This document shows positions 18,706-26,405 of a stretch of 64,000 bases of DNA, piece by piece. The DNA is from Bog-532 sp963824545 (GTDB taxonomy: Bacteria > Actinomycetota > Actinomycetes > Streptosporangiales > Streptosporangiaceae), in contig CAWGPP010000013.1 of assembly GCA_963824545.1 (NCBI GenBank), positions 62,001-126,000 on the forward strand, read 5' to 3'. Position 1 is the stretch's first letter. Each line of letters starts with the position of its first letter. The notes under the pieces are model-generated. The model made no database searches. It had not been told where the DNA came from and saw nothing but the letters and a program-made list of their open reading frames with translations. Position numbers and translations under genes: made by a program.

Positions 18706-20397
18706 ATGCACACTGAATCGTCTGGGCCAGGAGCGGGCCCGCGCGCGGTCCGCGCCCCGCGCGGGACGGCGCTCTGCTGTCAGGGATGGCCGCAGGAGGC
18801 CGCCATGCGGATGCTGATGAACAACCTCGATCCCGAGGTCGCCGAGCATCCGGACCAGCTCATTGTCTACGGCGGCTCCGGCCGCGCGGCCCGCAGCTGG
18901 GCCGCCTTTGACGCCATCGTGGCGTCGCTGCAGGGCCTGGCCGGCGATGAGACCCTGCTCGTCCAGTCCGGCAAGCCGGTCGGCATCGTGCGCACCCACG
19001 AGTGGGCGCCGCGGGTGCTGATCGCCAACTCGCTGCTCGTGCCGGAGTGGGCCACCTGGGAGGAGTTCCGCCGCCTGGAAGCCCTCGGCCTGACCATGTA
19101 CGGCCAGATGACCGCGGGCTCGTGGATCTACATCGGCACGCAGGGCATCCTGCAGGGCACGTACGAGACCTTCGCCGCGGTCGCGGCGAAGCGGTTCGGC
19201 GGGACCCTCGCCGGGACGATCACCCTCACCGCCGGGCTCGGCGGGATGGGCGGCGCGCAGCCGCTCGCGGTGACCATGAACGGCGGCGTGGCCCTCTGCG
19301 TGGAATGCGATCCGAGCCGGATCAGCCGCCGTATCGAGCAGGGCTACCTGGACGAGGCCGCCGACGGCCTGGACGATGCGGTGCGCCGCGCGATCGCGGC
19401 GCGCGACGCGGGCCGGCCGCTGTCCATCGGCGTGCTCGGCAACGCGGCGGACGTCCTACCGGCGCTGCTGGAGATGGGCTTCCCGGCCGACATCGTGACC
19501 GATCAGACGTCGGCGCACGACCCGCTGACCTACCTGCCCCGCGGCGTGGCCCTGGGGGACATGGCGGCGCTGCGCGCGGAGGACCCGGCCGGGTTCACCC
19601 GGCGGGCCGAGGAGTCCATGGCGATCCACGTCGAGGCCATGGTCGGTTTCATGGACGCCGGCGCCGAGGTTTTCGACTACGGCAACTCGATCCGCGGCGA
19701 GGCGCAGAAGGCCGGCTACCGCCGCGCCTTCGACTTCCCCGGCTTCGTGCCGGCCTACATCCGGCCGCTGTTCTGCGAGGGCAAGGGGCCGTTCCGCTGG
19801 GCCGCGCTGTCCGGCGACCCGGGGGACATCGCGGCGACCGACGCCGCGGTGCTCGACCTGTTCCCTGCCAACGAGCCGCTGGCCCGCTGGATCCGGATGG
19901 CCCAGGAGAAGGTGCACTATCAGGGGCTCCCGGCCCGGATCTGCTGGCTCGGCTACGGCGAGCGGAACCTGGCCGGGGAACGGTTCAACGATCTCGTCCG
20001 GCGCGGCGACGTCAGCGCGCCGATCGTGCTCGGCCGCGACCATCTGGACTGCGGCTCGGTCGCCTCCCCGTACCGCGAGACCGAGAGCATGGCGGACGGC
20101 TCGGACGCGATCGCGGACTGGCCGATCCTCAACGCCCTGGTCAACACCGCGTCCGGCGCGTCGTGGGTCAGCGTGCACCACGGCGGCGGCGTCGGCATCG
20201 GCCGGTCCATCCACGCCGGCCAGGTGTGCGTGGCAGACGGCACGGACCTGGCCGCGGCCAAGCTCGAACGGGTCCTCACCAACGATCCGGGGATGGGTGT
20301 GATGAGGCACGCCGACGCGGGATACGAGATCGCGGAGAAGGTCGCGGCCGAGCGCGGCGTGCGCATCCCGATGGCGCCGGCGGCGCCCGCGCGATGA
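18706..20397 (+). CDS. hutU: Urocanate hydratase
   Basis: A 563-residue urocanase, the usual family length, converting urocanate to 4-imidazolone-5-propanoate with tightly bound NAD+. Family hallmarks are QLIVYGGSGRAARSW, LIANSLLVPEWATWEEF, MYGQMTAGSWIYIGTQGI, the NAD-binding TAGLGGMGGAQPL, the active-site-region Cys in GLPARICWLGYGER (residue about 413) and DHLDCGSVASPYRETESM. ATG 18706 is the first start in the frame. The stop overlaps the hutF ATG (ATGA). No hutH lies nearby, so urocanate must come from an unlinked ammonia-lyase or from another imidazole compound imported by the preceding ABC system. Confidence 0.96.
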   Translation: MHTESSGPGAGPRAVRAPRGTALCCQGWPQEAAMRMLMNNLDPEVAEHPDQLIVYGGSGRAARSWAAFDAIVASLQGLAGDETLLVQSGKPVGIVRTHEWAPRVLIANSLLVPEWATWEEFRRLEALGLTMYGQMTAGSWIYIGTQGILQGTYETFAAVAAKRFGGTLAGTITLTAGLGGMGGAQPLAVTMNGGVALCVECDPSRISRRIEQGYLDEAADGLDDAVRRAIAARDAGRPLSIGVLGNAADVLPALLEMGFPADIVTDQTSAHDPLTYLPRGVALGDMAALRAEDPAGFTRRAEESMAIHVEAMVGFMDAGAEVFDYGNSIRGEAQKAGYRRAFDFPGFVPAYIRPLFCEGKGPFRWAALSGDPGDIAATDAAVLDLFPANEPLARWIRMAQEKVHYQGLPARICWLGYGERNLAGERFNDLVRRGDVSAPIVLGRDHLDCGSVASPYRETESMADGSDAIADWPILNALVNTASGASWVSVHHGGGVGIGRSIHAGQVCVADGTDLAAAKLERVLTNDPGMGVMRHADAGYEIAEKVAAERGVRIPMAPAAPAR

Positions 20398-21965
20398 AGG
20401 GACCCGGACGTGCCGGGCACGCGCCCCGCGGGCCCGCCGCCGCGGGACCGGGCCGGTCCGGCCACGGGCCGCCCGCCCCCGTCGGCGACTGGCCGCCCGG
20501 CGTGCCGGATCCCGGCCGGCTCGGCCCTGATGCCGATCCGGCCGCCGGGGGCGGTACCCGGCGCTGGCACGCGGAATTCGCCTGGCTGCCCGCCGGCGGG
20601 GTCCAGCGCGACGTGCTGATCGAGGCGGCCGGGGACCGCTTCACCGCCGTCAAGCCCGGCGTTCCACGCGACGGCCTGCCGGCCGGCACGCATACGCTCA
20701 CCGGGCTGACCCTGCCCGGCCTGGCCAACGCGCACTCCCACGCGTTCCACCGGGGCCTCCGCGGCTCCGTGGAGGCCGACGAGGGCACGTTCTGGACGTG
20801 GCGGACGCGAATGTACCGGCTCGCCGCCGCGCTGGACCCGGCCAGCTACTATGCGCTGGCCCGCGCGGTGTACGCCGAGATGACGCTGGCCGGCATCACC
20901 TGCGTCGGCGAGTTCCACTACCTGCACCACGGTCCCGGCGGGGCGCCCTACGCCGACCCCAACGAGATGGGGCGGGCGCTGCTGCGGGCCGCGGCGGACG
21001 CCGGGCTGCGGATCACGCTGCTCGACACCTGCTATCTGTCGGCGGGCCTGCGCCCGGACGGCACCTCCCGGCCACTGCGGGACGTGCAGCTGCGGTTCGG
21101 TGACGGGGACGCCGCCCGGTGGGCGGCGCGGGTGGCCGGCCTGGGCGCCGACGCCCGCGGGCGGCTGAGCCCCACCGCGCGGGCGGGCGCGGCCATCCAT
21201 TCGGTCCGTGCGGTCCCGCCGGGCCAGATGCACGAGGTGATGAGCTGGTCGCATGCGTACGGCGCGCCGGTTCACGCGCACCTGTCCGAGCAGCCCGCCG
21301 AGAACGAGGAGTGCCTGGCCGCGTACGGCCGCACCCCCGCCCAGGTGCTCAACGACGCGGGCGCGCTCGGCCCGCGCAGCACCGTCGTGCACGCCACGCA
21401 CCTGCTGCGCGAGGACATCGACGTGCTCGGGGCGACCCAGACGTCATGCTGCCTGTGCCCGACCACCGAGGCGGACCTGGCCGACGGGATCGGGCCGGCC
21501 CGGGCCCTGGCTGCGGCGGGCTGCCCGATCAGCCTGGGCAGCGATAGTAACGCGGTGATCGACCTGCTCGCCGAGGCACGCTGGCTGGAACTGACGCAGC
21601 GGCTGGCGAGCAGGCGGCGTGTCCACTTCACCGCGGGTGAACTCGCCCGCGCCGCCACCGTGGCCGGTCACGCCTGCCTGGGCTGGCCTGGCGCCGGGGA
21701 GATCATGCCCGGTGCGCTGGCCGACCTGGTCACGATCGGGCTGGACAGCCCGCGGCTGGCGGGTGCCGGGCTGGCCGCCGGCCCCGGCGTTGATGAGGCG
21801 GCCGCCGTCCTGGACAGCGTGGTGTTCGCCGCCACCGCGGCCGATGTCCGGCACGTGGTCGTCGGCGGGCGGGACGTGGTCCGCGACGGGCGTCACCTGC
21901 TCGTGGCCGACGTCCCGGGGGAGCTGGCCAGCTCCATCCGCTCCGTGCTGGCGGGCCCGGGGTGA
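20394..21965 (+). CDS. hutF: Formimidoylglutamate deiminase
   Basis: A 523-residue amidohydrolase-superfamily enzyme converting N-formimidoyl-L-glutamate to N-formyl-L-glutamate and ammonia. Metal-site motifs are LANAHSHAFHRGLRG (residue about 112), HAHLSEQPAENEEC, VVHATHL and GSDSNAVIDLLAEAR. HutF-specific CVGEFHYLHHGPGG is present. The start ATG 20394 overlaps the hutU stop. The first 60 residues are Gly/Pro-rich and not part of the fold, so a later start is possible. The route implies a downstream HutG-type formylglutamate deformylase, which is not in this window. Confidence 0.93.
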   Translation: MKGPGRAGHAPRGPAAAGPGRSGHGPPAPVGDWPPGVPDPGRLGPDADPAAGGGTRRWHAEFAWLPAGGVQRDVLIEAAGDRFTAVKPGVPRDGLPAGTHTLTGLTLPGLANAHSHAFHRGLRGSVEADEGTFWTWRTRMYRLAAALDPASYYALARAVYAEMTLAGITCVGEFHYLHHGPGGAPYADPNEMGRALLRAAADAGLRITLLDTCYLSAGLRPDGTSRPLRDVQLRFGDGDAARWAARVAGLGADARGRLSPTARAGAAIHSVRAVPPGQMHEVMSWSHAYGAPVHAHLSEQPAENEECLAAYGRTPAQVLNDAGALGPRSTVVHATHLLREDIDVLGATQTSCCLCPTTEADLADGIGPARALAAAGCPISLGSDSNAVIDLLAEARWLELTQRLASRRRVHFTAGELARAATVAGHACLGWPGAGEIMPGALADLVTIGLDSPRLAGAGLAAGPGVDEAAAVLDSVVFAATAADVRHVVVGGRDVVRDGRHLLVADVPGELASSIRSVLAGPG

Positions 21966-21972
21966 CCGGCGG

Positions 21973-23175
21973 ATGAGCACGCTGATCACGAACATCGGGG
22001 AGCTGGTGACGAACGCCCCGGCGGACGGCCCCGGCGCCGGACCGGGGGAGTTCGCGCTCCTCACCGCGGCCGCCCTGGTCATCGACGGCGGCACGATCAC
22101 CTGGACCGGTGCCGCGGGCCAGGCCCCCGCCGCCGACGACATCGTGGACGCGGCCGGGCGTGCCGTCCTGCCGGGATTCGTTGACTCGCACGCCCACCTC
22201 GTCTTCGCCGGCGAGCGCGGCGGCGAGTTCGCCGCGCGGATGGCCGGGCAGCCCTACACGGCCGGCGGCATCACCGCGACGGTCATGGCGACCCGGGCCG
22301 CCTCCGACGTGACGCTCCGGGCCGGCCTGCGCCGGCTGGCCGACGAGATGCTCCGCCAGGGCACGACGACGTACGAATGCAAGTCGGGCTACGGGCTGAC
22401 CGTGCGGGACGAGGCGCGCAGCCTGATGCTGGCCGCCGAGGTCACCCCCGAGTCCACGTACCTGGGAGCGCACGTCGTCCCGCCGGAGTTCGCCGGCGAC
22501 ACCGCGGGGTACCTGGACCTGGTGTGCGGCCCGATGCTGGACGCGTGCGCACCGTACGCCCGGTGGATCGACGTGTTCTGCGAGGACGGCGCGTTCGGCG
22601 CCGGCGAGGCGGCCGCCGTGCTGGCCGCCGGGCGGGCGCGTGGCCTGCTCCCGCGCGTGCACGCAGGGCAGCTCGGGCCCGGGCCGGGTGTCCGTGTCGC
22701 GGTGCAGGCCGGCGCGGCCTCCGCCGACCACTGCACCTACCTGACCGATGCGGACGTCGACCTGCTCGCGTCCTCTGGCACGGTTGCCACGCTGCTGCCC
22801 GGGGTCGAGTTCTCCTGCCGTCAGCCGTACCCGGACGCGCGGCGGCTGCTCGGCGCGGGCGTCACCGTGGCCATCGCCACCGACTGCAACCCCGGGTCGT
22901 GCTACACGTCGAGCATGGCGCTGTGCGTCGCGCTGGCCGTCCGCGAGATGGGCATGACCACGCGGGAAGCGGTCTGGTCGGCAACCGCCGGCGGCGCCCG
23001 CGCGCTGCGCCGGGCCGATGTGGGGTACCTCGGCGCCGGTGCCCGGGCCGACGTGCTGATGCTCGACGCCCCCTCGCACACCTACCTGGCGTACCGGCCC
23101 GGCGTGCCGCTGACCGCCGCCGTCTGGCGCGAGGGCCGCCTGGCCGCCGCGCGCCCGCAGGTTCTGGCCCGCTGA
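21973..23175 (+). CDS. hutI: Imidazolonepropionase
   Basis: A 400-residue amidohydrolase that opens 4-imidazolone-5-propanoate to N-formimidoyl-L-glutamate. Zn ligands are seen in GFVDSHAHLVFAGER, LGAHVVPPEF, PRVHAGQLGPG and IATDCNPGSC. TTTYECKSGYGLT is a HutI signature. ATG 21973 follows GGCGG seven bases after the hutF stop, so it is the last gene of the operon. HutU, HutI and HutF act in that order although the gene order is U-F-I. Confidence 0.95.
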   Translation: MSTLITNIGELVTNAPADGPGAGPGEFALLTAAALVIDGGTITWTGAAGQAPAADDIVDAAGRAVLPGFVDSHAHLVFAGERGGEFAARMAGQPYTAGGITATVMATRAASDVTLRAGLRRLADEMLRQGTTTYECKSGYGLTVRDEARSLMLAAEVTPESTYLGAHVVPPEFAGDTAGYLDLVCGPMLDACAPYARWIDVFCEDGAFGAGEAAAVLAAGRARGLLPRVHAGQLGPGPGVRVAVQAGAASADHCTYLTDADVDLLASSGTVATLLPGVEFSCRQPYPDARRLLGAGVTVAIATDCNPGSCYTSSMALCVALAVREMGMTTREAVWSATAGGARALRRADVGYLGAGARADVLMLDAPSHTYLAYRPGVPLTAAVWREGRLAAARPQVLAR

Positions 23176-23191
23176 CGGGCCCCGGCGCACC

Positions 23192-23231
23192 GGGCCGACC
23201 AGGGCCGACGAGGGCCGACGACGGCCGATGA
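23192..23231. repeat. Four 10-bp GGGCCGACGA tandem repeats
   Basis: Four consecutive 10-bp units (GGGCCGACCA, GGGCCGACGA, GGGCCGACGA, CGGCCGATGA) sit just after hutI. A T7 run follows at about 23282-23288 before the next gene, so the spacer may include weak termination. No spacers or hairpins as in CRISPR. Confidence 0.6.
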
Positions 23232-23369
23232 GGATCCGGCCGCCGTTTCGTCATACCCCTCGGGCATGCTAGCCAAGAGCGTTTTTTTCGTTCGCGGCCA
23301 GGAGCGCATTGGCGTAGGTTTCATGGCGCGCGGCCGGCCACGGGGCAGCGGGCCGCTGAGGAGGGTGTG

Positions 23370-24410
23370 GTGTCACAAAACGGCTCAGGACCGGCGATTC
23401 TCGTGGAGAACCTGACGAAATCGTTCGGCGAGGTGCACGCGCTGCGCGGGATTGACCTGTCGGTGCCGCGCGGGACGGTGCTCGGCGTGCTCGGCCCGAA
23501 CGGCGCGGGCAAGACGACCGCCGTGCGCATCCTGACGACGTTGCTACAGCCGGACGCGGGGCGCGCTCTGGTGGAGGGACACGACGTGGTGCGGCAGGCG
23601 TCCGCCGTCCGCCGCTCGATCGGGCTGTCCGGGCAGTCCGCCGCCATCCAGCTGGAGCTGACCGGCCGGGAGAATCTGGAGATCATCGGGCGGCTGTACC
23701 ACCTGGACCGCAAGGCCACCAGAGCCCGCGCCGCCGAACTGCTGGAGCAGTTCGACCTGTCGGACGCGGCCGACCGGCCGGCCAAGGGCTTCTCCGGCGG
23801 CATGCAGCGCCGCCTGGACCTGGCCGCCAGCCTGGTCGGCCTGCCCAAGGTGCTGTTCCTGGACGAGCCGACCACCGGCCTCGACCCGCGGTCCCGGCTC
23901 GGCATGTGGGAGATCATCCGGTCCCTGGTGGCTGGGGGCACGACGCTGCTGCTGACCACCCAGTACCTGGACGAGGCCGACGAGCTGGCCAACGAGATCG
24001 TGGTCATCGATCGCGGCCTGGTGATCGCGGCCGGCACCTCGGCCGAGCTCAAGGGCCGTATCGGCGGCGACGTGCTGGAGTTCACCGTCCCGGACCGCCC
24101 CCGGGTGCCGGACGCGGTCACGGCCGTGGCCAAGCTGGCCGAGGGTGACCCGCACGTCGATGAGGGGACCGGCGTGGTGAGCGTGGGCGTCGGCGGCAAC
24201 GGCTCCGAGGCGCTCGTCCAGGCCGTCCGCGCCCTGGACGACGCCGGCGTCGAGACCAGCGGGCTGGGCCTGCGCCGCCCCTCGCTGGACGACGTGTTCC
24301 TGGCCCTGACGGGGCACGCCGCCGAGGACGAGGACCAGGGCGGCAAGCGCCGCCGCGGCCGCCGTAAGGGGCCCGAGAACGTCGACAACGTGGAGAGGGC
24401 ATCGTCATGA
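23370..24410 (+). CDS. DrrA-type ABC transporter ATP-binding protein
   Basis: A 346-residue ATPase with Walker A GPNGAGKTTAVRIL, signature FSGGMQRRLDLAASL, Walker B VLFLDEPTTGLDP and the C-terminal DrrA extension ending SLDDVFLALTGHAAED. The start is GTG 23370 (MSQNGSGP) or the adjacent GTG 23367, both just after GAGGAGGG. It overlaps the ABC-2 permease gene by four bases. The family exports drugs such as anthracyclines, or lipids; the substrate here is unknown and no biosynthetic cluster flanks it. Confidence 0.9.
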   Translation: MSQNGSGPAILVENLTKSFGEVHALRGIDLSVPRGTVLGVLGPNGAGKTTAVRILTTLLQPDAGRALVEGHDVVRQASAVRRSIGLSGQSAAIQLELTGRENLEIIGRLYHLDRKATRARAAELLEQFDLSDAADRPAKGFSGGMQRRLDLAASLVGLPKVLFLDEPTTGLDPRSRLGMWEIIRSLVAGGTTLLLTTQYLDEADELANEIVVIDRGLVIAAGTSAELKGRIGGDVLEFTVPDRPRVPDAVTAVAKLAEGDPHVDEGTGVVSVGVGGNGSEALVQAVRALDDAGVETSGLGLRRPSLDDVFLALTGHAAEDEDQGGKRRRGRRKGPENVDNVERASS

Positions 24411-25225
24411 CCGCCATCGCCGTGCAGCCGCTGCGGGACGACAGCCCGAGCCTGCCCACCCAGGCCCGCTGGGCCGTTACCGACACCCTCACCATCGCCA
24501 AACGGAACCTGCTGGTCTGGGCGCGGGTCCCGGCCTACATCGTGTTCACCGTGATCCAGCCGGTCATCTTCGTGCTGATGTTCCGGTACGTCTTCGGCGG
24601 TGCGATCCATGTGCCCGTCAAGGGCGGCTACGTCAACTTCCTGATGCCCGGCATCATCGCCCAGACCGCCGCGTTCGCTAGCTTCGGCACGGCCATCGCA
24701 CTGGCTCAGGAGCTGCAGAAGGGGGTCATCGACCGGCTGCGGTCGATGCCGATGGCGCGTTCCGCGGTGCTGGCCGGTCGGCTGGTGGCGGACACCGGCC
24801 GGATGACGGTGACCATCCTGGTCGTGGTCGGGGTCGGCTACGCGGTGGGTTTCCGGTTCGAGGGCGGGGCGCTGGCGGCCATCGCCATGATCCTGCTGTC
24901 CATCCTGTTCGGGGTCTCGATCTGCCTCATCGCCGCGTACACCGGCCTGGCCATCGGCGACGAGGAGTCGGTGCAGGCCTTCGGGCTGATCTGGCTGTTC
25001 CCGATCACGTTCCTCAGCTCGGCGTTCGTGCCCATCGCGACCATGCCGGGCTGGCTGCAGGCCTTCGCCAACAACCAGCCGGTCACGTACGTTGTCGACA
25101 CGATGCGCGCCCTGGCGCTGGGCCTCCCGATCGGGGGGAACCTGTGGAAGAGCCTGGCCTGGCTGGCCGGGATCTTCATCGTCTTCGGGCCGCTTGCCGT
25201 CCGCGCCTACAAGCGCGCCGCGTAG
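24407..25225 (+). CDS. DrrB-type ABC-2 permease
   Basis: A 272-residue membrane protein with six predicted helices, including YIVFTVIQPVIFVLMFRYVF, FLMPGIIAQTAAFASFG and AMILLSILFGVSICLIAAY. PITFLSSAFVPIATMPGWLQ near residue 205 is typical of the ABC-2 transporter family. It overlaps the ATPase gene (ATGA), forming a two-gene exporter operon that ends at a strong hairpin. Confidence 0.9.
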   Translation: MTAIAVQPLRDDSPSLPTQARWAVTDTLTIAKRNLLVWARVPAYIVFTVIQPVIFVLMFRYVFGGAIHVPVKGGYVNFLMPGIIAQTAAFASFGTAIALAQELQKGVIDRLRSMPMARSAVLAGRLVADTGRMTVTILVVVGVGYAVGFRFEGGALAAIAMILLSILFGVSICLIAAYTGLAIGDEESVQAFGLIWLFPITFLSSAFVPIATMPGWLQAFANNQPVTYVVDTMRALALGLPIGGNLWKSLAWLAGIFIVFGPLAVRAYKRAA

Positions 25226-25235
25226 ATCTGCCAGA

Positions 25236-25270
25236 GGCCCCCGGGCGGCGCGGAAACACCGCCGGGGGCC
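25236..25270. terminator. GC-rich hairpin terminator
   Basis: GGCCCCCGG and CGG (25236-25248, one bulged G) pair with CCG and CCGGGGGCC (25259-25270) around a ten-base loop. It lies 11 bases after the DrrB stop and 10 bases after the end of the minus-strand micro-ORF, so it could serve both convergent transcripts. No U-tract, as is common in actinomycetes. Confidence 0.65.
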
Positions 25271-25279
25271 CGGTTCAGG

Positions 25280-25348
25280 TCATCCGTATTCGATCGCCGT
25301 GGCGGTCGCCAGGATCTTCTCAACCTTCTTGACCTTGATCTTCTTCAC
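25280..25348 (-). CDS. Lys-rich 22-residue micro-ORF
   Basis: GTG 25348 opens a 22-codon frame, beginning MKKIKVKKVEKI, rich in Lys in its first half and ending ATATAIEYG. It is preceded by AAGGGAGGG at ideal spacing. It overlaps the last 29 bases of the membrane-protein gene in another frame, which suggests translational coupling. The end resembles the GATAIEYG segment of Flp pilins, but there is no hydrophobic helix after it. It could be a small regulatory or leader peptide. Function and reality are both unproven. Confidence 0.4.
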   Translation of the reverse strand: MKKIKVKKVEKILATATAIEYG

Positions 25349-25745
25349 GCGCTGCCCTCCCTTCCCGTGCTCGCCGGTGCCCGCGGTGATCGCGGATGAA
25401 GGTGAACGCTGCGGTCGCGGGCGGCACCAGAGCGGCGCACCCGGACACCAGGACCGCCCAGAAGCCGGGATGCGCCGGTGTGCTGTGCAGCAGCCCCGTG
25501 ACGACCCACCGGATGATCGAGAGGATCAGCGGGGCGAAGAACCGCACGAAATAGAACGCCACCAGGATCAGCCCAGCGGCCTGGACCCAGCCGTACCACC
25601 GGGCCGCGGCGAGGTCGCGCGGGCCGGCCGCGTCCAGCTCGGCTTTCTCCGCCGTGGTGAGCCGGCGGTACCGGCGCGCCATCCGCAGCCGGCTGATCCG
25701 GGTCAGGTTCACGCAGCCCAGGCCGACCGCGAGCACCGCGTACAC
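25320..25745 (-). CDS. Hypothetical membrane protein
   Basis: A 141-residue protein starting at GTG 25745. It has an N-terminal hydrophobic stretch (VYAVLAVGLGCVNL), a basic cytoplasmic segment, and then three hydrophobic segments (YGWVQAAGLILVAFYFVRFF, PLILSIIRWVVTGLL, FWAVLVSGCAALVPPATAAF). The tail is charged (REGRAAREED). No family is recognised. The 3' end overlaps the Lys-rich micro-ORF. It lies between an exporter and a flavin reductase, with no clear functional link to either. Confidence 0.65.
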   Translation of the reverse strand: MYAVLAVGLGCVNLTRISRLRMARRYRRLTTAEKAELDAAGPRDLAAARWYGWVQAAGLILVAFYFVRFFAPLILSIIRWVVTGLLHSTPAHPGFWAVLVSGCAALVPPATAAFTFIRDHRGHRRAREGRAAREEDQGQEG

Positions 25746-25810
25746 GTCGGTCCGGTTTGTTAACGGATATCCAACTCCGGCCCCGGCGCGGGCGCAATCA
25801 CCACGGCGGC

Positions 25811-26380
25811 TCAGCGGAGCGCCGGATAGCGGCCGCGGAACCTGATCAGCGGATCGCCCGATGGCGCCTGGTACGGGACCGCGAGCACGCGGGCCATGAT
25901 GACCAGGTGATCTCCGGCCGGGAGGCGCTTGGCGACCTCACATTCCAGCGCGGCCAGGCCGCCGTGGGGGATCAGCGCGCCGGACAGCAAGCCGCGTGTG
26001 TGCGGCACCGCGTCCAGCATCCGCCGGGCGTTCGGCCGTCCCGCGACCGCGAAACGGCCCGCCAGCATGCGCTGGCTCGCGGCCAGCAGGCAGACGGCGA
26101 ACCGGTCCACCGCCCCGCCGGCCCGCCCCGGCCCGGCCGGCGTGCCGTCCGGGGTGACGCCGCCGAGCAGTTCGGCGGGGTAGGACGCGGCCATCAGTGA
26201 GACGAGCACCAGCGGAGGGTCCAGCGAGATGGGGCAGAACGCGGTGACCGTCGTGCCGATGTCATCGCGGCCATCCGCGATCGTGACCAGCGTGACGCCG
26301 GCCGCGTAGGCGGACAGCACGCCGGAAAAGCCAGCCGGGGCGGCAGCGGCGGCACGCCCGTGATCGGCGCGTTCGGTCAA
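25811..26380 (-). CDS. Flavin reductase domain protein
   Basis: A 189-residue member of the flavin reductase-like (FMN-binding split barrel) family. Typical pieces are GVTLVTIADGRDDIGTTVTAF (split here as GVTLVTIAD then TTVTAFCPISLDPPLVLVSL), a mid-protein FAVCLLAASQRMLAGRFA, and the C-terminal GDHLVIMARVLAVPYQ. Such proteins reduce FMN/FAD with NAD(P)H for a partner monooxygenase. TTG 26380 overlaps the TGA (26377-26379) that ends the probable original frame of sppA, so the two genes were probably coupled. An internal Pro/Gly-rich insert (TPDGTPAGPGRAGGA) is unusual. Confidence 0.82.
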   Translation of the reverse strand: MTERADHGRAAAAAPAGFSGVLSAYAAGVTLVTIADGRDDIGTTVTAFCPISLDPPLVLVSLMAASYPAELLGGVTPDGTPAGPGRAGGAVDRFAVCLLAASQRMLAGRFAVAGRPNARRMLDAVPHTRGLLSGALIPHGGLAALECEVAKRLPAGDHLVIMARVLAVPYQAPSGDPLIRFRGRYPALR

Positions 26381-26405
26381 TCGATTCTCCAGAAGCCGGG
26401 CAGCA

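Noticed and set aside
23192..23231. CRISPR or iteron array after hutI
   Set aside because: Only four 10-bp direct repeats without spacers and no replication gene nearby.
23370..25225. Antibiotic biosynthesis cluster around DrrAB
   Set aside because: Neighbours are hut genes and housekeeping proteins; no synthase or tailoring enzymes.
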